The notes under the pieces: generated by a model
Seen by the model: only the letters and a program-made list of their open reading frames with translations
Databases searched by the model: none
What the model was told of the DNA's origin: nothing
In this document: positions 16,853 to 26,404 of the stretch, piece by piece
Layout: each line of letters begins with the position of its first letter
Position numbering within the stretch: position 1 is the first letter of the stretch
From: Micromonosporaceae bacterium KJ-029
GTDB lineage: Bacteria > Actinomycetota > Actinomycetes > Mycobacteriales > Micromonosporaceae
Length of the DNA: 64,000 bases
Direction of reading: 5' to 3'
Assembly (NCBI GenBank): GCA_005402585.1
Contig: BIFP01000067.1
Location: 1-64,000, forward strand
Program-made: the position numbers and the translations under genes

Positions 16853-17278
16853 GTGGTGGAGGATCTGCTCAGCGGAGCCTGGCAGAGTGTGGTGTTCGGG
16901 GTCGTCGGGGTCGGTCTGATGGCCGCCGGCTTCGTGCTGGTCGACCTGCTCACACCGGGCAAGCTGCGGGAACTGATCTGGATCCGCCGCAACGCCAACG
17001 CCGGTCTGCTGCTCGCCGCCAACCAGCTGGGCATCGCCGGGATCGTGTTCACCGCGATCCTGACCAGCTACAGCGACTTCGCCAAGGGGCTGGCCTCGAC
17101 GGTGATCTTCGGGTTGGTCGGCCTGGCCATCATGGCGCTGGCCTTCTTCGTGCTGGACCTGCTCACCCCCGGGCGGCTGGGCGAGGTCATCTGCTCCGAC
17201 GAGCCGCACCCGGTGGCCCGGGTCAGCGCCGCCACCCACTTCGGCGCCGCGCTGATCGTCTGCGCCTGCATCGCCTGA
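16853..17278 (+). CDS. DUF350 membrane protein
   Basis: From the GTG at 16853 (GGAGG at 16842-16846) the product has 141 residues with four membrane helices in two similar halves: VVFGVVGVGLMAAGFVLVDL then ANQLGIAGIVFTAIL, and VIFGLVGLAIMALAFFVLDL then AATHFGAALIVCACIA. Each half carries the DLLTPG motif (DLLTPGKL, DLLTPGRL), the hallmark of DUF350. The duplication suggests a pseudo-symmetric integral membrane protein. Its function is unknown. It follows glnA2 by 110 bp and precedes the NACHT gene by 183 bp. Confidence 0.85.
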   Translation: MVEDLLSGAWQSVVFGVVGVGLMAAGFVLVDLLTPGKLRELIWIRRNANAGLLLAANQLGIAGIVFTAILTSYSDFAKGLASTVIFGLVGLAIMALAFFVLDLLTPGRLGEVICSDEPHPVARVSAATHFGAALIVCACIA

Positions 17279-17461
17279 ACCCCGCCGCCGCGCGACGGCG
17301 GTCCCCGGCCGGCGTCCGGGAGACGGCCGTCCGGCGCCTTCCGAACGGGCGGACGCGGCGGGCAGACGCGGCGGGCAGGTCTACTTAGGCTGGTGTGGCA
17401 CCCGGCAGTGCGGGTTGCCCGGGGCCGGGCATGCTGGCGGGTGCACCTGGGGAGGACCGCG

Positions 17462-20400
17462 GTGCCCGACACGCTCGGCTACGCCGACGCCGTACGCCTG
17501 CTTGGCGGGGAGCAGAGCGCATTCTCCGACCGGCTCGACGCGCTGACCGGGGGAGCGCTGCTGGCCGCCTCGGTGCCGGTGCCGGCGCTGCTCGGCCTCC
17601 TCGACGCCAGGGCGGACCTCATCCGGCTCGGTCACGAGCTGGTGCGCAGCGTGTCGGAGCGGCGCTCCGGCCTGTCCCGGTACGGCCGGACGCGACGGCT
17701 GGAGGCCGCGCACTCGGTGCTCGCGGTCACCGCGTTCTTCGAGACGCTCGACGAGATCGACCTGCCGTTCGACATCGCGGCGGCCCGGATTACCCGGGCC
17801 GAGCAGTTGTCGCTGGCGGGGGCCCGGTTCGCCGCCGACGACCTCACCGCCGCGCTGTTCGCCACCGCGGCTCCGGTACCCGGCCCGCACCTGCCGTACT
17901 CCGCCCTGCGGGTCGAGCTGCTCCGGTATCACGCCACGCTGGCCACCTCGCTCACGAGTTTCCTGCGCGGCCTCGCCGTCGGCGACAAGCTCAGTGAGGC
18001 ACGGTGGGAAGAAACCCGGACCCTGCTGGCCGAGCTGCCGCCCGTCGCCGCCGACCGGCACCAGGAGCTGCTGATCCGGCTCGCCGTCGACTTCCCCGAG
18101 GTGTCGTTCTGGCTCGGCCTGCACGAGCACGAGGCGACCCGGAAGGATCTCCGGCAGCTGGCCCTGGGGCTGGAGAAACTCCAGCGGGCCCTGAACGAGC
18201 TGTCCACGGGCGGCCCGCCGGACGCCCGTCGCGCCGGGCTCGCCGCCGCGTACGCCGCCGAGCTGCGCCGGCCGATCCTCACCTCCGGTGACGTACCGGC
18301 CGGGCTGGCCGTGCCGACCCTCGGCGACGGGTACGTTCCGCCCCTGTGCCGGATCGCCGAGCTGGACTCCCGCGCCCGCCCGAGCGACGAGCAGTGGTGG
18401 CGCGGCCAGCCGGTGCGTCATGACCTGTGGGAGTCACTCGTCGTACACCTCACCTCGTCCGCTGCGACCCGGGCGCCGCTGCTGGTGCTCGGGCAACCCG
18501 GCTCGGGCAAGTCGGTGTTCACCCGGATCATCGCCGCCCGGCTGCCGGCCGCCGACTTCCTGGTGGTCCGGGTGGTCCTCCGCGAGGTCGACGCGGACGG
18601 CGACCTGCAGGACCAGATCGAGCAGGCGGTCCGCAAGGACACCGGCGAGCGGATCGACTGGCCGGCGTTGGCCCGCTCGGCCGGCGACGCGCTCGCGGTG
18701 GTGCTGCTCGACGGCTTCGACGAGCTGCTCCAGGCCACCGGCGTCAGCCAGACCGACTACCTGCGGCGAATCGCCGCGTTCCAGCGCCGGGAGGCCGACC
18801 AGGGCCGGCCGGTGGCCGTCCTGGTCACCAGTCGGACCAGCGTGGCCGACCGGGCTCAGCCGCCACCCGCGACGGTGGCGATCCGGCTGGAACCCTTCGA
18901 CGACGACCGGGTGACCGCCTGGATCGACACCTGGAACCGGGTCAACGCGGTCGCCATCCGATCCGCCGGGACGCGACCGCTGGACCCGGCTGCCGTGCTG
19001 TCCCACCGCGAGCTGGCGGAACAGCCGCTGCTGTTGGTGATGCTGGCGCTGTACGACGCCGAGGGCGGCGAGTTGCGCCAGGCGGGTGAGCTGCGCCGGG
19101 GTGAGCTGTACGAGCGGCTGTTGAGCCGGTTCGCCCGGCGCGAGGTGGCCAAGCGTCGGGTCGGGCTGCCGGAGCGGGTGCTCGACCGGGCCGTCGAGGA
19201 GGAGCTGCGCCGGTTGGCCGTGGTCGCGTTCGCGATGTTCAACCGGGGTGCCCAGTGGGTCACCTCGGCGGAGTTGGACGCCGACCTGACCGCGCTGCGC
19301 CTCGGTGGGACACCGGACGGGGAACGTGGCGGACTGCGCGCCGCGCTGGCCGCCGCCGAGCTGCTGCTGGGCCGGTTCTTCTTCATCCACCGTGCCCGGG
19401 CCTCGGCCGTCGAGACGCACCGTGAGACGTACGAGTTCCTGCACGCCACCTTCGGCGAGTATCTCGTCGCGCGGTTCACCGGCCAGGTGCTCGACGAACT
19501 GGTGACCCGGTACGCCTCGACCAGCCTCGGGTGGGGTGGCGAGCGGGTCGACGACGACCTGCTGCACGCCCTGCTCTCGTACGCCGTGCTCAGCACCCGG
19601 AGCACCGTGCTCGCCTTCCTCGGCGAGCGGCTGGCCGGGCGGGACGAGGCGTACCGGGCGGCCTGGGCGGAGCTGCTGGTGCGACTGTTCCGGGCCGCGC
19701 CGCACGCGACCGGCACCCGCCACTTCGACAGCTACCGTCCCCGCCGCCTGCGGGTGCCCGCCCGCTACGCCGCCTACGGTGCCAACCTGCTACTGCTCAT
19801 CCTCGTCGTCGCCGATGAGGTGACCGGGCGGACGCTGTTCCCGGAGGCGGCTGATCCGGCTGACGCGTGGCGGGCCGAGGTCGGTCTGTGGCGGTCCCAG
19901 CTCGATCCCGACGAGTGGAGCAGCCTCAACGACCTGCTGGCGCTGGAACGCCTCGGCGGGGGTACCGACCGGGACGTCCGGATCTGGACGGACGATCGGT
20001 TCGCGCTGCCGCCGGATCTGGACCTGGGCTGGACGTTCGGTCCGGCGGCCGGATCGGGGTACGGCTACCGCGTCGCGCCGGAGGAGGTGGCCCGGCTGTT
20101 GCGGACGGCCCACCTGAGCTGCGACCCGGCGGTCGCCCTCGTCGTGCACGCGGTGGAGCCGGTGTACGCCCAGCTTCAGACGGCTCTTGCCACCTTCCCA
20201 AAAATGGGCGGCGGCCCGACTCCCTCGGTCGTCCACGCGCTGATCGACGCCTGGCTCCTCCCGCTGCGCCCGGCGACCGAGCGGCAGCGCCTGGAGGTGT
20301 ACCTGCGCTGCGTCAAGCTGGTGGTGGCCGCCGAGGGTCTGGTGGAGGACTGGGACCGGGCGGCCTACCTGCGGTTGCTGCTCGACCGCCTCGCCCAGGA

Positions 20401-20800
20401 CCACGAGGCGTCCGCGGCGGTGGTGGCGGAGGTCCTGGCGGCCGCCGGGGACCTGCTGAACCACCCGGAGGTGACGGTCGCGGTCCTGCGGTGCGCGGAT
20501 CGGGCGATGGACCTCGACACGACCGGATGGCTGACCGAACGGATCAGCGGCGCGGTGGCTGCCGCGCTCTTCCCGCCCATCGACGTGGCGGGCGCGGAGG
20601 CACTGGTGTACGCGCAGGAGTGGGGCGGCGACGCCGGCCGCGCCGGGCTGCCGGCGGCACTGGCCGAGTTCGAGGCCCGGTACGGCCGGGAGCGACCCGA
20701 CCTGGTGCGGCGGCTGCGACCGCTGACGGAGCGCCGGCGGCCCCCGTCCGGTCAGGTTCGACCGGACAGGGGCGCGGCGGATGCCACGGCCGACTCCTGA
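17462..20800 (+). CDS. Large NACHT-domain STAND ATPase
   Basis: The product (1112 residues from GTG 17462, ribosome site GGGGAGG at 17449-17455) has three parts. Residues 1-290 form a helical region that starts DTLGYADAVRLLGG and contains LEAAHSVLAVTAFFETLDEI; it resembles the N-terminal helical domains of actinobacterial NACHT proteins. Residues about 335-560 form the NACHT ATPase: Walker A GQPGSGKS (344-351), Walker B LLDGFDELL (Asp417, Asp420, Glu421) and sensor VTSRTS. The C-terminal 500 residues are helical (YEFLHATFGEYLVARF marks the start of the winged-helix/helical part) with no WD40 or LRR repeats. Such ATPases oligomerise on sensing a trigger; relatives act in phage defence. No effector nuclease is fused or adjacent. 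Confidence 0.85.
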   Translation: MPDTLGYADAVRLLGGEQSAFSDRLDALTGGALLAASVPVPALLGLLDARADLIRLGHELVRSVSERRSGLSRYGRTRRLEAAHSVLAVTAFFETLDEIDLPFDIAAARITRAEQLSLAGARFAADDLTAALFATAAPVPGPHLPYSALRVELLRYHATLATSLTSFLRGLAVGDKLSEARWEETRTLLAELPPVAADRHQELLIRLAVDFPEVSFWLGLHEHEATRKDLRQLALGLEKLQRALNELSTGGPPDARRAGLAAAYAAELRRPILTSGDVPAGLAVPTLGDGYVPPLCRIAELDSRARPSDEQWWRGQPVRHDLWESLVVHLTSSAATRAPLLVLGQPGSGKSVFTRIIAARLPAADFLVVRVVLREVDADGDLQDQIEQAVRKDTGERIDWPALARSAGDALAVVLLDGFDELLQATGVSQTDYLRRIAAFQRREADQGRPVAVLVTSRTSVADRAQPPPATVAIRLEPFDDDRVTAWIDTWNRVNAVAIRSAGTRPLDPAAVLSHRELAEQPLLLVMLALYDAEGGELRQAGELRRGELYERLLSRFARREVAKRRVGLPERVLDRAVEEELRRLAVVAFAMFNRGAQWVTSAELDADLTALRLGGTPDGERGGLRAALAAAELLLGRFFFIHRARASAVETHRETYEFLHATFGEYLVARFTGQVLDELVTRYASTSLGWGGERVDDDLLHALLSYAVLSTRSTVLAFLGERLAGRDEAYRAAWAELLVRLFRAAPHATGTRHFDSYRPRRLRVPARYAAYGANLLLLILVVADEVTGRTLFPEAADPADAWRAEVGLWRSQLDPDEWSSLNDLLALERLGGGTDRDVRIWTDDRFALPPDLDLGWTFGPAAGSGYGYRVAPEEVARLLRTAHLSCDPAVALVVHAVEPVYAQLQTALATFPKMGGGPTPSVVHALIDAWLLPLRPATERQRLEVYLRCVKLVVAAEGLVEDWDRAAYLRLLLDRLAQDHEASAAVVAEVLAAAGDLLNHPEVTVAVLRCADRAMDLDTTGWLTERISGAVAAALFPPIDVAGAEALVYAQEWGGDAGRAGLPAALAEFEARYGRERPDLVRRLRPLTERRRPPSGQVRPDRGAADATADS

Positions 20801-20865
20801 CCGTCACATCCCGGCGTCAGCGGGCGGCGTTGCCCGGCGGCACATCGTCGTGGTGGGCTCCGGCG

Positions 20866-21384
20866 TCACTTGCCGGCGGCGTCGTGACCGCCCCGGCCAC
20901 CCGGGCCACCGGGGCCACCCCAGCCACCCGGCCCACCGAGGACACCGGCCTCCACGGCCGCGGTGATCGCGTCGGCCTGCTCCTGGGTGAGCTTGCCGTC
21001 CTCGACCGCCTTCGTGAGCCGCTCGGCGAGCGCCTCCTTGCGGTCCTCGGCGGAACCCTTCGGCCCGCGGTCCCCGCCCCGACCCTCCCGGCTCCCGCCG
21101 TCCGGCCGGCCCTGCGGCTTGTGCTGCTCGCGGAGCTTCTCCAGCGCCGCGGTCACCTTCTCGGTGGGCACGCCCAGCTCCTGGCCCAGCGCCTCGGCGA
21201 ACGCCTGTCGCTGCTCCCCGCGCTCCGGCCGCTGGCCGTCCTGCTGGTCCTCGGCGCTCGCGCTGGCGCTCGCGGTGCTCTTCTCGTCCGCGAGCGCCAC
21301 GGTGGGAGCGGCGATCCCCACGCCGAGCACGCCCGCGGCGGCCAGCCCGGCCAGCAGGTGCTTCTTCGAGATCGTGCGGGACAT
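20866..21384 (-). CDS. Exported helical protein of unknown function
   Basis: From ATG 21384 (GGAGG just upstream) the product has 172 residues with a Sec signal peptide (SRTISKKHLLAGLAAAGVLG, cleavage near APTVALA-DE). The mature part is charged and helical: a Gln/Glu-rich segment, ALGQELGVPTEKVTAALEKL, a Gly/Arg linker, then ALAERLTKAVEDGKLTQEQA and a Gly-rich end GGPGGWGGPGGPGG. The repeat of the form G-x-L-T-x-E-Q-A-D is seen in many secreted actinobacterial proteins without known role. It converges on the NACHT gene with 65 bp between stops. Confidence 0.8.
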   Translation of the reverse strand: MSRTISKKHLLAGLAAAGVLGVGIAAPTVALADEKSTASASASAEDQQDGQRPERGEQRQAFAEALGQELGVPTEKVTAALEKLREQHKPQGRPDGGSREGRGGDRGPKGSAEDRKEALAERLTKAVEDGKLTQEQADAITAAVEAGVLGGPGGWGGPGGPGGRGGHDAAGK

Positions 21385-21520
21385 CGGTCCTCCAACTCGC
21401 CGGTGGTTCGTTGACGTCACCGACAGTGACGATCGAGGCTGGGGCTGACCCGTGCCCAAGCTGTCAGCGGGCTGGCAATCCTGGCCGACGAACCGGACGA
21501 ACCGACCGTTTTGACGCCGC

Positions 21521-22462
21521 TCAGCGGACGGCGGGCGCGACGGTCAGGGTGCCGGCGTCGGCGTCGAGGGTGGCCAGCGTGCCGACCGGGACGGTGAGCT
21601 GACCGGTGCCGTGACCGATCGGCAGGCCACCCAGCACCGGCACCCCCAGGTCGCCGAGGCGTTCGGTGATGACCTCGGCGACCCCGACCTCCCAGCCGTC
21701 CGCACAGTCGGTGAACTGACCCACCGCGACCCCGGCCAGCCGATCCAGCACCCCGGCGCGGCGTAACTGGGTCAGCATCCGGTCGACCTTGTACGGCGGC
21801 TCCTGCACGTCCTCCAGCAGCAGCACCGCTCCGGTCAGGTCGGGCATGTCCGGGGTGCCCAGCGAGGCCACGACCAGGCACAGGTTGCCGCCCAGCAGCC
21901 GGCCGACGGCCCGCCCCGGCACGCGTACGCCGAAGGTCTCCTCGCCCTCGACCGCGCGTACGGTGACCGGCTCGGTGGTGGTGATCGCCGCGTGCAGGGA
22001 CTCCGCCGAGGTCAGCGGGGTGCGCTCGTCCCGCCAGGCCGCCCCCGGCCCGTGTACCCCGGCCAGCCGGGCACGCCGCCACAACGCCAGCTGGAGAGCG
22101 GTGATGTCGGAGAACCCGGCCACCACCTTCGGGTCGCGGCGGACCGCCGCCATGTCGATCGCGTCCACCACCCGCTGCGCGCCGTAACCGCCGCGGGTGC
22201 AGATCACCCCGCGTACCCGAGGGTCGGCGAAGGCTGTGTTCAGATCGGCCGCGCGCAGCGCGTCGGCACCGGCCAGGTAGCCCTGCCGGGCGTACGCGTT
22301 CGGCGCGAGCACCGGACGCAGGCCCCAGCCGGTGAGCAACTCGATCCCCCGGGCCACCCGCTCGGGGCGGGTCGGCCCCGACGGCGAGACCAGCATCACG
22401 GTGTCGCCGGGGCGCAGCGCCGGCGGCCGTACGACGTCGTCGGGCGCGGTGTGGTCGGACAC
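21521..22462 (-). CDS. LD-carboxypeptidase (muramoyltetrapeptide carboxypeptidase, S66)
   Basis: The 313-residue protein shows the S66 layout: LRPGDTVMLVSPSGP, the loop CTRGGYGAQRVVDAID, the nucleophile motif GFSD (Ser118), the glutamate in LLLEDVQEPPYKVDRML and the histidine in GLPIGHGTGQLTVPVG. It removes the terminal D-alanine from murein tetrapeptides during cell-wall recycling, or acts on related peptides. The GTG at 22462 gives the normal length; the open frame continues upstream but overlaps the promoter of the divergent amidotransferase gene at 22590. Confidence 0.9.
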   Translation of the reverse strand: MSDHTAPDDVVRPPALRPGDTVMLVSPSGPTRPERVARGIELLTGWGLRPVLAPNAYARQGYLAGADALRAADLNTAFADPRVRGVICTRGGYGAQRVVDAIDMAAVRRDPKVVAGFSDITALQLALWRRARLAGVHGPGAAWRDERTPLTSAESLHAAITTTEPVTVRAVEGEETFGVRVPGRAVGRLLGGNLCLVVASLGTPDMPDLTGAVLLLEDVQEPPYKVDRMLTQLRRAGVLDRLAGVAVGQFTDCADGWEVGVAEVITERLGDLGVPVLGGLPIGHGTGQLTVPVGTLATLDADAGTLTVAPAVR

Positions 22463-22589
22463 AGCGGCAGAGCCTAGTGCGACGTCCGACGCGCCGGTCG
22501 TCGTCCTGGCCGGGTGCGGCGAATGTGTCTTGACACCGCACCGGTCCCGCGCGCGGAGCCGGTCGGCGAGACCCGATAGCCTCGACGGC

Positions 22590-23357
22590 GTGGCAACAGC
22601 GTTGGTGATCGAGAACGACCCGACCGACGACCTGCGCCGGCTGGGGGAGTGGCTGACCGAGGCCGGCCTCGACCTGTCGGTGACCCGTCCGCACGCGGGC
22701 GACGCGCTCCCCGCCGACCTCGACGGGTACGCCGCACTGGTGGTGCTCGGCGGCGACCAGCAGGCGTATCCGCACGCCGACGGCTCGCCGGGCGCGGCCT
22801 GGTTCCCGGCCGAGGAGGGGCTGCTGCGCAAGGCCGTCCGGCACCGGGTGCCGACGCTGGGCATCTGCCTCGGCGCCCAACTGCTCGCCACCGCCCACGC
22901 CGGCACGGTCGAGCGGAGCCCGTCCGGGCCCGAGGTCGGCCCCGCCGTGGTCGGCCGGCGTGACGCGGCCGAGTCCGACCCGCTCTTCCGGTACGTCCCC
23001 CTGATCCCCGACGTGCTCCAGTGGCACGCCGACGAGATCACCGAGCTGCCCGCCGCCGCCACCCTGCTGGCCGCCTCCACCCGCTACCCGAACCAGGCGT
23101 TCCGCCTCGGCGACCGGGCCTGGGGCCTGCAGTTCCACATCGAGTGCGACACCGCGATGATCGCGGAATGGGCCACCGACTCGGCGTTGCTGGCCGAGCT
23201 GGGCTACGACCCGCAGCTGGTTGTCTCCGCCTGCAACGCGGTGATGGCCGACGTCGAGGAGGTCTGGCAGCCGTTCGCCGCCCGGTTCGCCGCGCTGGCC
23301 CTCGGCGAGCTGGACGACAGCGGCCCGCGCCCCACCCTGCCGCTGCTCGGGCACTGA
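22590..23357 (+). CDS. Class I glutamine amidotransferase-like protein
   Basis: The 255-residue protein is a stand-alone GATase1 domain: GICLGAQLLA carries the nucleophilic Cys, and WGLQFHIECD carries the catalytic His and Glu. These proteins release ammonia from glutamine for a partner, or hydrolyse gamma-glutamyl amides. The GTG at 22590 follows GATAGCCT (22574-22581), consistent with a leaderless mRNA. Its TGA overlaps the ATG of glnE (TGATG), so the two genes are translationally coupled. The coupling suggests a link to glutamine metabolism, but this is inferred. Confidence 0.9.
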   Translation: MATALVIENDPTDDLRRLGEWLTEAGLDLSVTRPHAGDALPADLDGYAALVVLGGDQQAYPHADGSPGAAWFPAEEGLLRKAVRHRVPTLGICLGAQLLATAHAGTVERSPSGPEVGPAVVGRRDAAESDPLFRYVPLIPDVLQWHADEITELPAAATLLAASTRYPNQAFRLGDRAWGLQFHIECDTAMIAEWATDSALLAELGYDPQLVVSACNAVMADVEEVWQPFAARFAALALGELDDSGPRPTLPLLGH

Positions 23358-26300
23358 TGGGGCGGCCGACCAGCGCCACGGGCCGGCTCGCCCGGTACGG
23401 CTTCGGTATCGGTGACGACGACGGTGGCGCCCGGGCCGCCGACCTGCTCGGCCCGGCCGGGCTCGACCTGTGGCGCCCGCAGACCCAGGAGCCCACCGGC
23501 GAGCAGGCCCAGGAACTGCTCACCGCGCTGTCCCGGGCCGCCAACCCGGATCTGGCGCTGCGCCAGCTGCACCGGCTGGTCGAGGCCGAGCGGCGTGCGC
23601 TGTCCGGTGCCAACGGTGGCGCGGAATCTCCCGCCGGCGGCATCGGCGGCGGGTCGGCGCTGCTCGCCGCGCTGCACGAGGATCCGGGCCTGCGTCGCCG
23701 GCTGATCGCCGTGCTGGGTGCCTCCTCGGCACTGGGCGACCATCTCGTCGCCAACCCGGCACAGTGGCCGGTGCTGCGGACCGCCCCGGACGGGCTCGCC
23801 CCGGTCGCCGACGGGCAGCTCGACCTGTCCGACGGCGGCAACCCGGTGGTGGTGCTGCGCCAGGCGTACCGGCTGGCGCTGCTGCGCGTGGCGGCGGCCG
23901 ACCTGACCGGTGGGCGCGGCCTGGAGCAGACCATGGCCGCGCTCTCCGCGCTGGCCGACGCCACCCTGTCGGCGGCGTATTCGATCGCCGTCGCCGAGCT
24001 GCCCGAGGGCACCCGGGAGCCCCGGCTGGCCGTGGTGGCGATGGGCAAGTGCGGCGGCGGCGAGCTGAACTACGTCTCCGACGTCGACGTGATCTTCGTG
24101 GCCGCCGAGGACGACGACCTGGCCGCGGCCACCACGGTGGCCACCCGGCTGATCCACATCTGCGGGCTGGTCGCCTGGCCGGTCGACGCCGCGTTGCGCC
24201 CCGAGGGCAACCGGGGCCCGCTGGTGCGAACGCTGGCCAGCCACCTGGCGTACTACCGGCGGTGGGCCCGCACCTGGGAGTTCCAGGCGCTGCTCAAGGC
24301 CCGCCCGGCCGCCGGTGACCTGGCGCTGGGGCAGGAGTGGATCGACACCCTGGCCCCGTTGCTCTGGCAGGCGGCCGAGCGTCCGGAGGCGGTCGAGGAC
24401 GTCCGGGCGATGCGGCGGAAGATCATCGACAACATCCCGCCGAAGGAGCTGGAACGCGAAATCAAGCGCGGTCCCGGCGGGCTGCGCGACATCGAGTTCG
24501 CGGTGCAGTTGCTGCAACTGGTGCACGGCCGGGGCGACGAGTCGCTGCGGGCGCCCGGCACCATCCCCGCCCTGCGGGCGCTGGTCACCGGCGGCTACGT
24601 CGGCCGGGCCGACGGTGAGGCGCTGCTACGCGGCTACCGCTTCCTGCGTGGCGTCGAACACCGCCTGCAACTCCAGGGCCTACGACGGACCCACACCGTA
24701 CCGACCGAGCCGGGCGCGCTGCGCTGGCTGGCCGCGGCGCTCGACTACACGGCCACCCCGGGGCGCAGCGCCGTCGAGGAGTTCCGCGTCGAGTGGGTCA
24801 CCCACGCCAGCGAGGTACGCCGGCTGCACGCCAAACTGCTCTACCGGCCACTGCTGGAGTCGGTGGCCCGGGTGCCGGCCGACGGCCTGCGGCTGACCCC
24901 GGAGGCGGCCCGTAACCGCCTGGAGATCCTCGGCTTCGCCGACCCGGCCGGGGCGCTGCGTCACCTACAGGCCCTCACCGGCGGGGTGAGCCGCACCGCG
25001 GCGATCCAACGAACCCTGCTGCCGGTCCTGCTCAGCGAGTTCGCCGACGCTCCCGAGCCGGATCGCGGCCTGCTCAACTACCGCCAGGTCTCCGACTCCC
25101 TCGGCAGCACCCCGTGGTACCTGCGGCTGCTGCGCGACTCCGGGCCGGTGGCCCGCCGGCTGGCCCGGGTGCTGTCCTCCTCCCGGTACGTCGCCGACCT
25201 GCTGGCCCGGGAGCCGGAGGCGCTGCGCCTGCTGGCCGAGGAGAGCGAGCTGAGCCCACGGCCACGCGAGGTGCTCTACGACGGCTTCGCCGCTGCCGCG
25301 GCCCGGCACACCGACCCGGTCGAGGCCACCCGGGCGGTACGCGCGCTGCGCCGTCGGGAACTGCTCCGCCTCGCCTGCGCCGACGTGCTCAGCCGCGCCG
25401 GGTCGCTCGCCCCCTCCCGTCCGGACGGCGGTCGCCCGGCGTCGGGCCTGGCCGACATCACCGCGGTCGGCGCCGCGCTGTCCGCCGTCACCGACGCCAC
25501 CCTCGCCGCCGCGTTGCGCACCGCCCGGGCCGCCCAACCGGCCATGCCGGGGCTGCGCCTCGCGGTGATCGGAATGGGCCGGCTCGGCGGGTACGAGTCC
25601 AACTACCTCTCCGACGCCGACGTGCTCTTCGTCTACGACCCGCCGGAGGGCGTCAGCGAGAGCGCGGCCAGCGCCGCCGCGCACTCGATCGCCGAGGAAC
25701 TGCGCCGGCTGCTGGGCATGCCCGCGCCCGACCCGCCGCTCGGTGTCGACGCCGACCTGCGCCCCGAGGGCCGGCAGGGGCCGCTGGTCCGCAGTCTCGC
25801 CGCCTACCAGCAGTACTACGCCCGTTGGTCGCGGGTGTGGGAGGCGCAGGCGCTGCTGCGGGCCCGGTGCGTCTGCGGCGACGCCGACCTGGGCGCCCGG
25901 TTCGAGGCGATGATCAACCCGATCCGGTATCCGGCCGACGGACTGACCCGGGAACAGGTGATCGAGATCCGCCGGATCAAGGCGCGGGTGGAGACCGAGC
26001 GGCTGCCCCGGGGCGCCGACCCGGCCACCCACACCAAGCTGGGGCGGGGCGGTCTGGCTGACGTCGAGTGGGCGGTGCAGCTGCTCCAGCTGCGGCACGC
26101 GGGGGCGTACCCGGTGCTGCGCGGCACCCGTACCCTCGACGCGCTCGCCGCCGCCCGGGACGCGAGCCTGGTCGAACCGGCGGACGCCGAGGCGATGGCG
26201 GCCGGCTGGACACTCGCCGCCCAGGTCCGCAACGCGCTGATGCTGGTCCGTGGCCGCGCCGGGGACCAGTTGCCCCGGCACGGCGTGGAACTGGCCGGGG

Positions 26301-26404
26301 TGGTCCGGCTGCTCGGCCGGGACGACCCGGGCGAGTTCCTCGACGAGTACCTGCGCACCGGCCGCCGCTCCCGCGCCGCCGCCGAACGCGTCCTAGAGAT
26401 GTAA
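23357..26404 (+). CDS. glnE: Bifunctional glutamine synthetase adenylyltransferase/deadenylase
   Basis: The 1015-residue protein has two nucleotidyltransferase domains in tandem. The N-terminal one has GGGELNYVSDVDVIFV (Glu236, Asp242, Asp244) and the C-terminal one has GGYESNYLSDADVLFVYD (Glu747, Asp753, Asp755). Each is followed by a helical GlnD/GlnE-type region (KRGPGGLRDIEFAVQLLQL, LGRGGLADVEWAVQLLQL). The C-terminal domain adds AMP to a tyrosine of glutamine synthetase I and the N-terminal one removes it. The likely target is GlnA1 here, whose KDLYDLPPEE tyrosine is present. The TAA stop is the first three bases of an interspersed repeat. Confidence 0.95.
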   Translation: MGRPTSATGRLARYGFGIGDDDGGARAADLLGPAGLDLWRPQTQEPTGEQAQELLTALSRAANPDLALRQLHRLVEAERRALSGANGGAESPAGGIGGGSALLAALHEDPGLRRRLIAVLGASSALGDHLVANPAQWPVLRTAPDGLAPVADGQLDLSDGGNPVVVLRQAYRLALLRVAAADLTGGRGLEQTMAALSALADATLSAAYSIAVAELPEGTREPRLAVVAMGKCGGGELNYVSDVDVIFVAAEDDDLAAATTVATRLIHICGLVAWPVDAALRPEGNRGPLVRTLASHLAYYRRWARTWEFQALLKARPAAGDLALGQEWIDTLAPLLWQAAERPEAVEDVRAMRRKIIDNIPPKELEREIKRGPGGLRDIEFAVQLLQLVHGRGDESLRAPGTIPALRALVTGGYVGRADGEALLRGYRFLRGVEHRLQLQGLRRTHTVPTEPGALRWLAAALDYTATPGRSAVEEFRVEWVTHASEVRRLHAKLLYRPLLESVARVPADGLRLTPEAARNRLEILGFADPAGALRHLQALTGGVSRTAAIQRTLLPVLLSEFADAPEPDRGLLNYRQVSDSLGSTPWYLRLLRDSGPVARRLARVLSSSRYVADLLAREPEALRLLAEESELSPRPREVLYDGFAAAAARHTDPVEATRAVRALRRRELLRLACADVLSRAGSLAPSRPDGGRPASGLADITAVGAALSAVTDATLAAALRTARAAQPAMPGLRLAVIGMGRLGGYESNYLSDADVLFVYDPPEGVSESAASAAAHSIAEELRRLLGMPAPDPPLGVDADLRPEGRQGPLVRSLAAYQQYYARWSRVWEAQALLRARCVCGDADLGARFEAMINPIRYPADGLTREQVIEIRRIKARVETERLPRGADPATHTKLGRGGLADVEWAVQLLQLRHAGAYPVLRGTRTLDALAAARDASLVEPADAEAMAAGWTLAAQVRNALMLVRGRAGDQLPRHGVELAGVVRLLGRDDPGEFLDEYLRTGRRSRAAAERVLEM

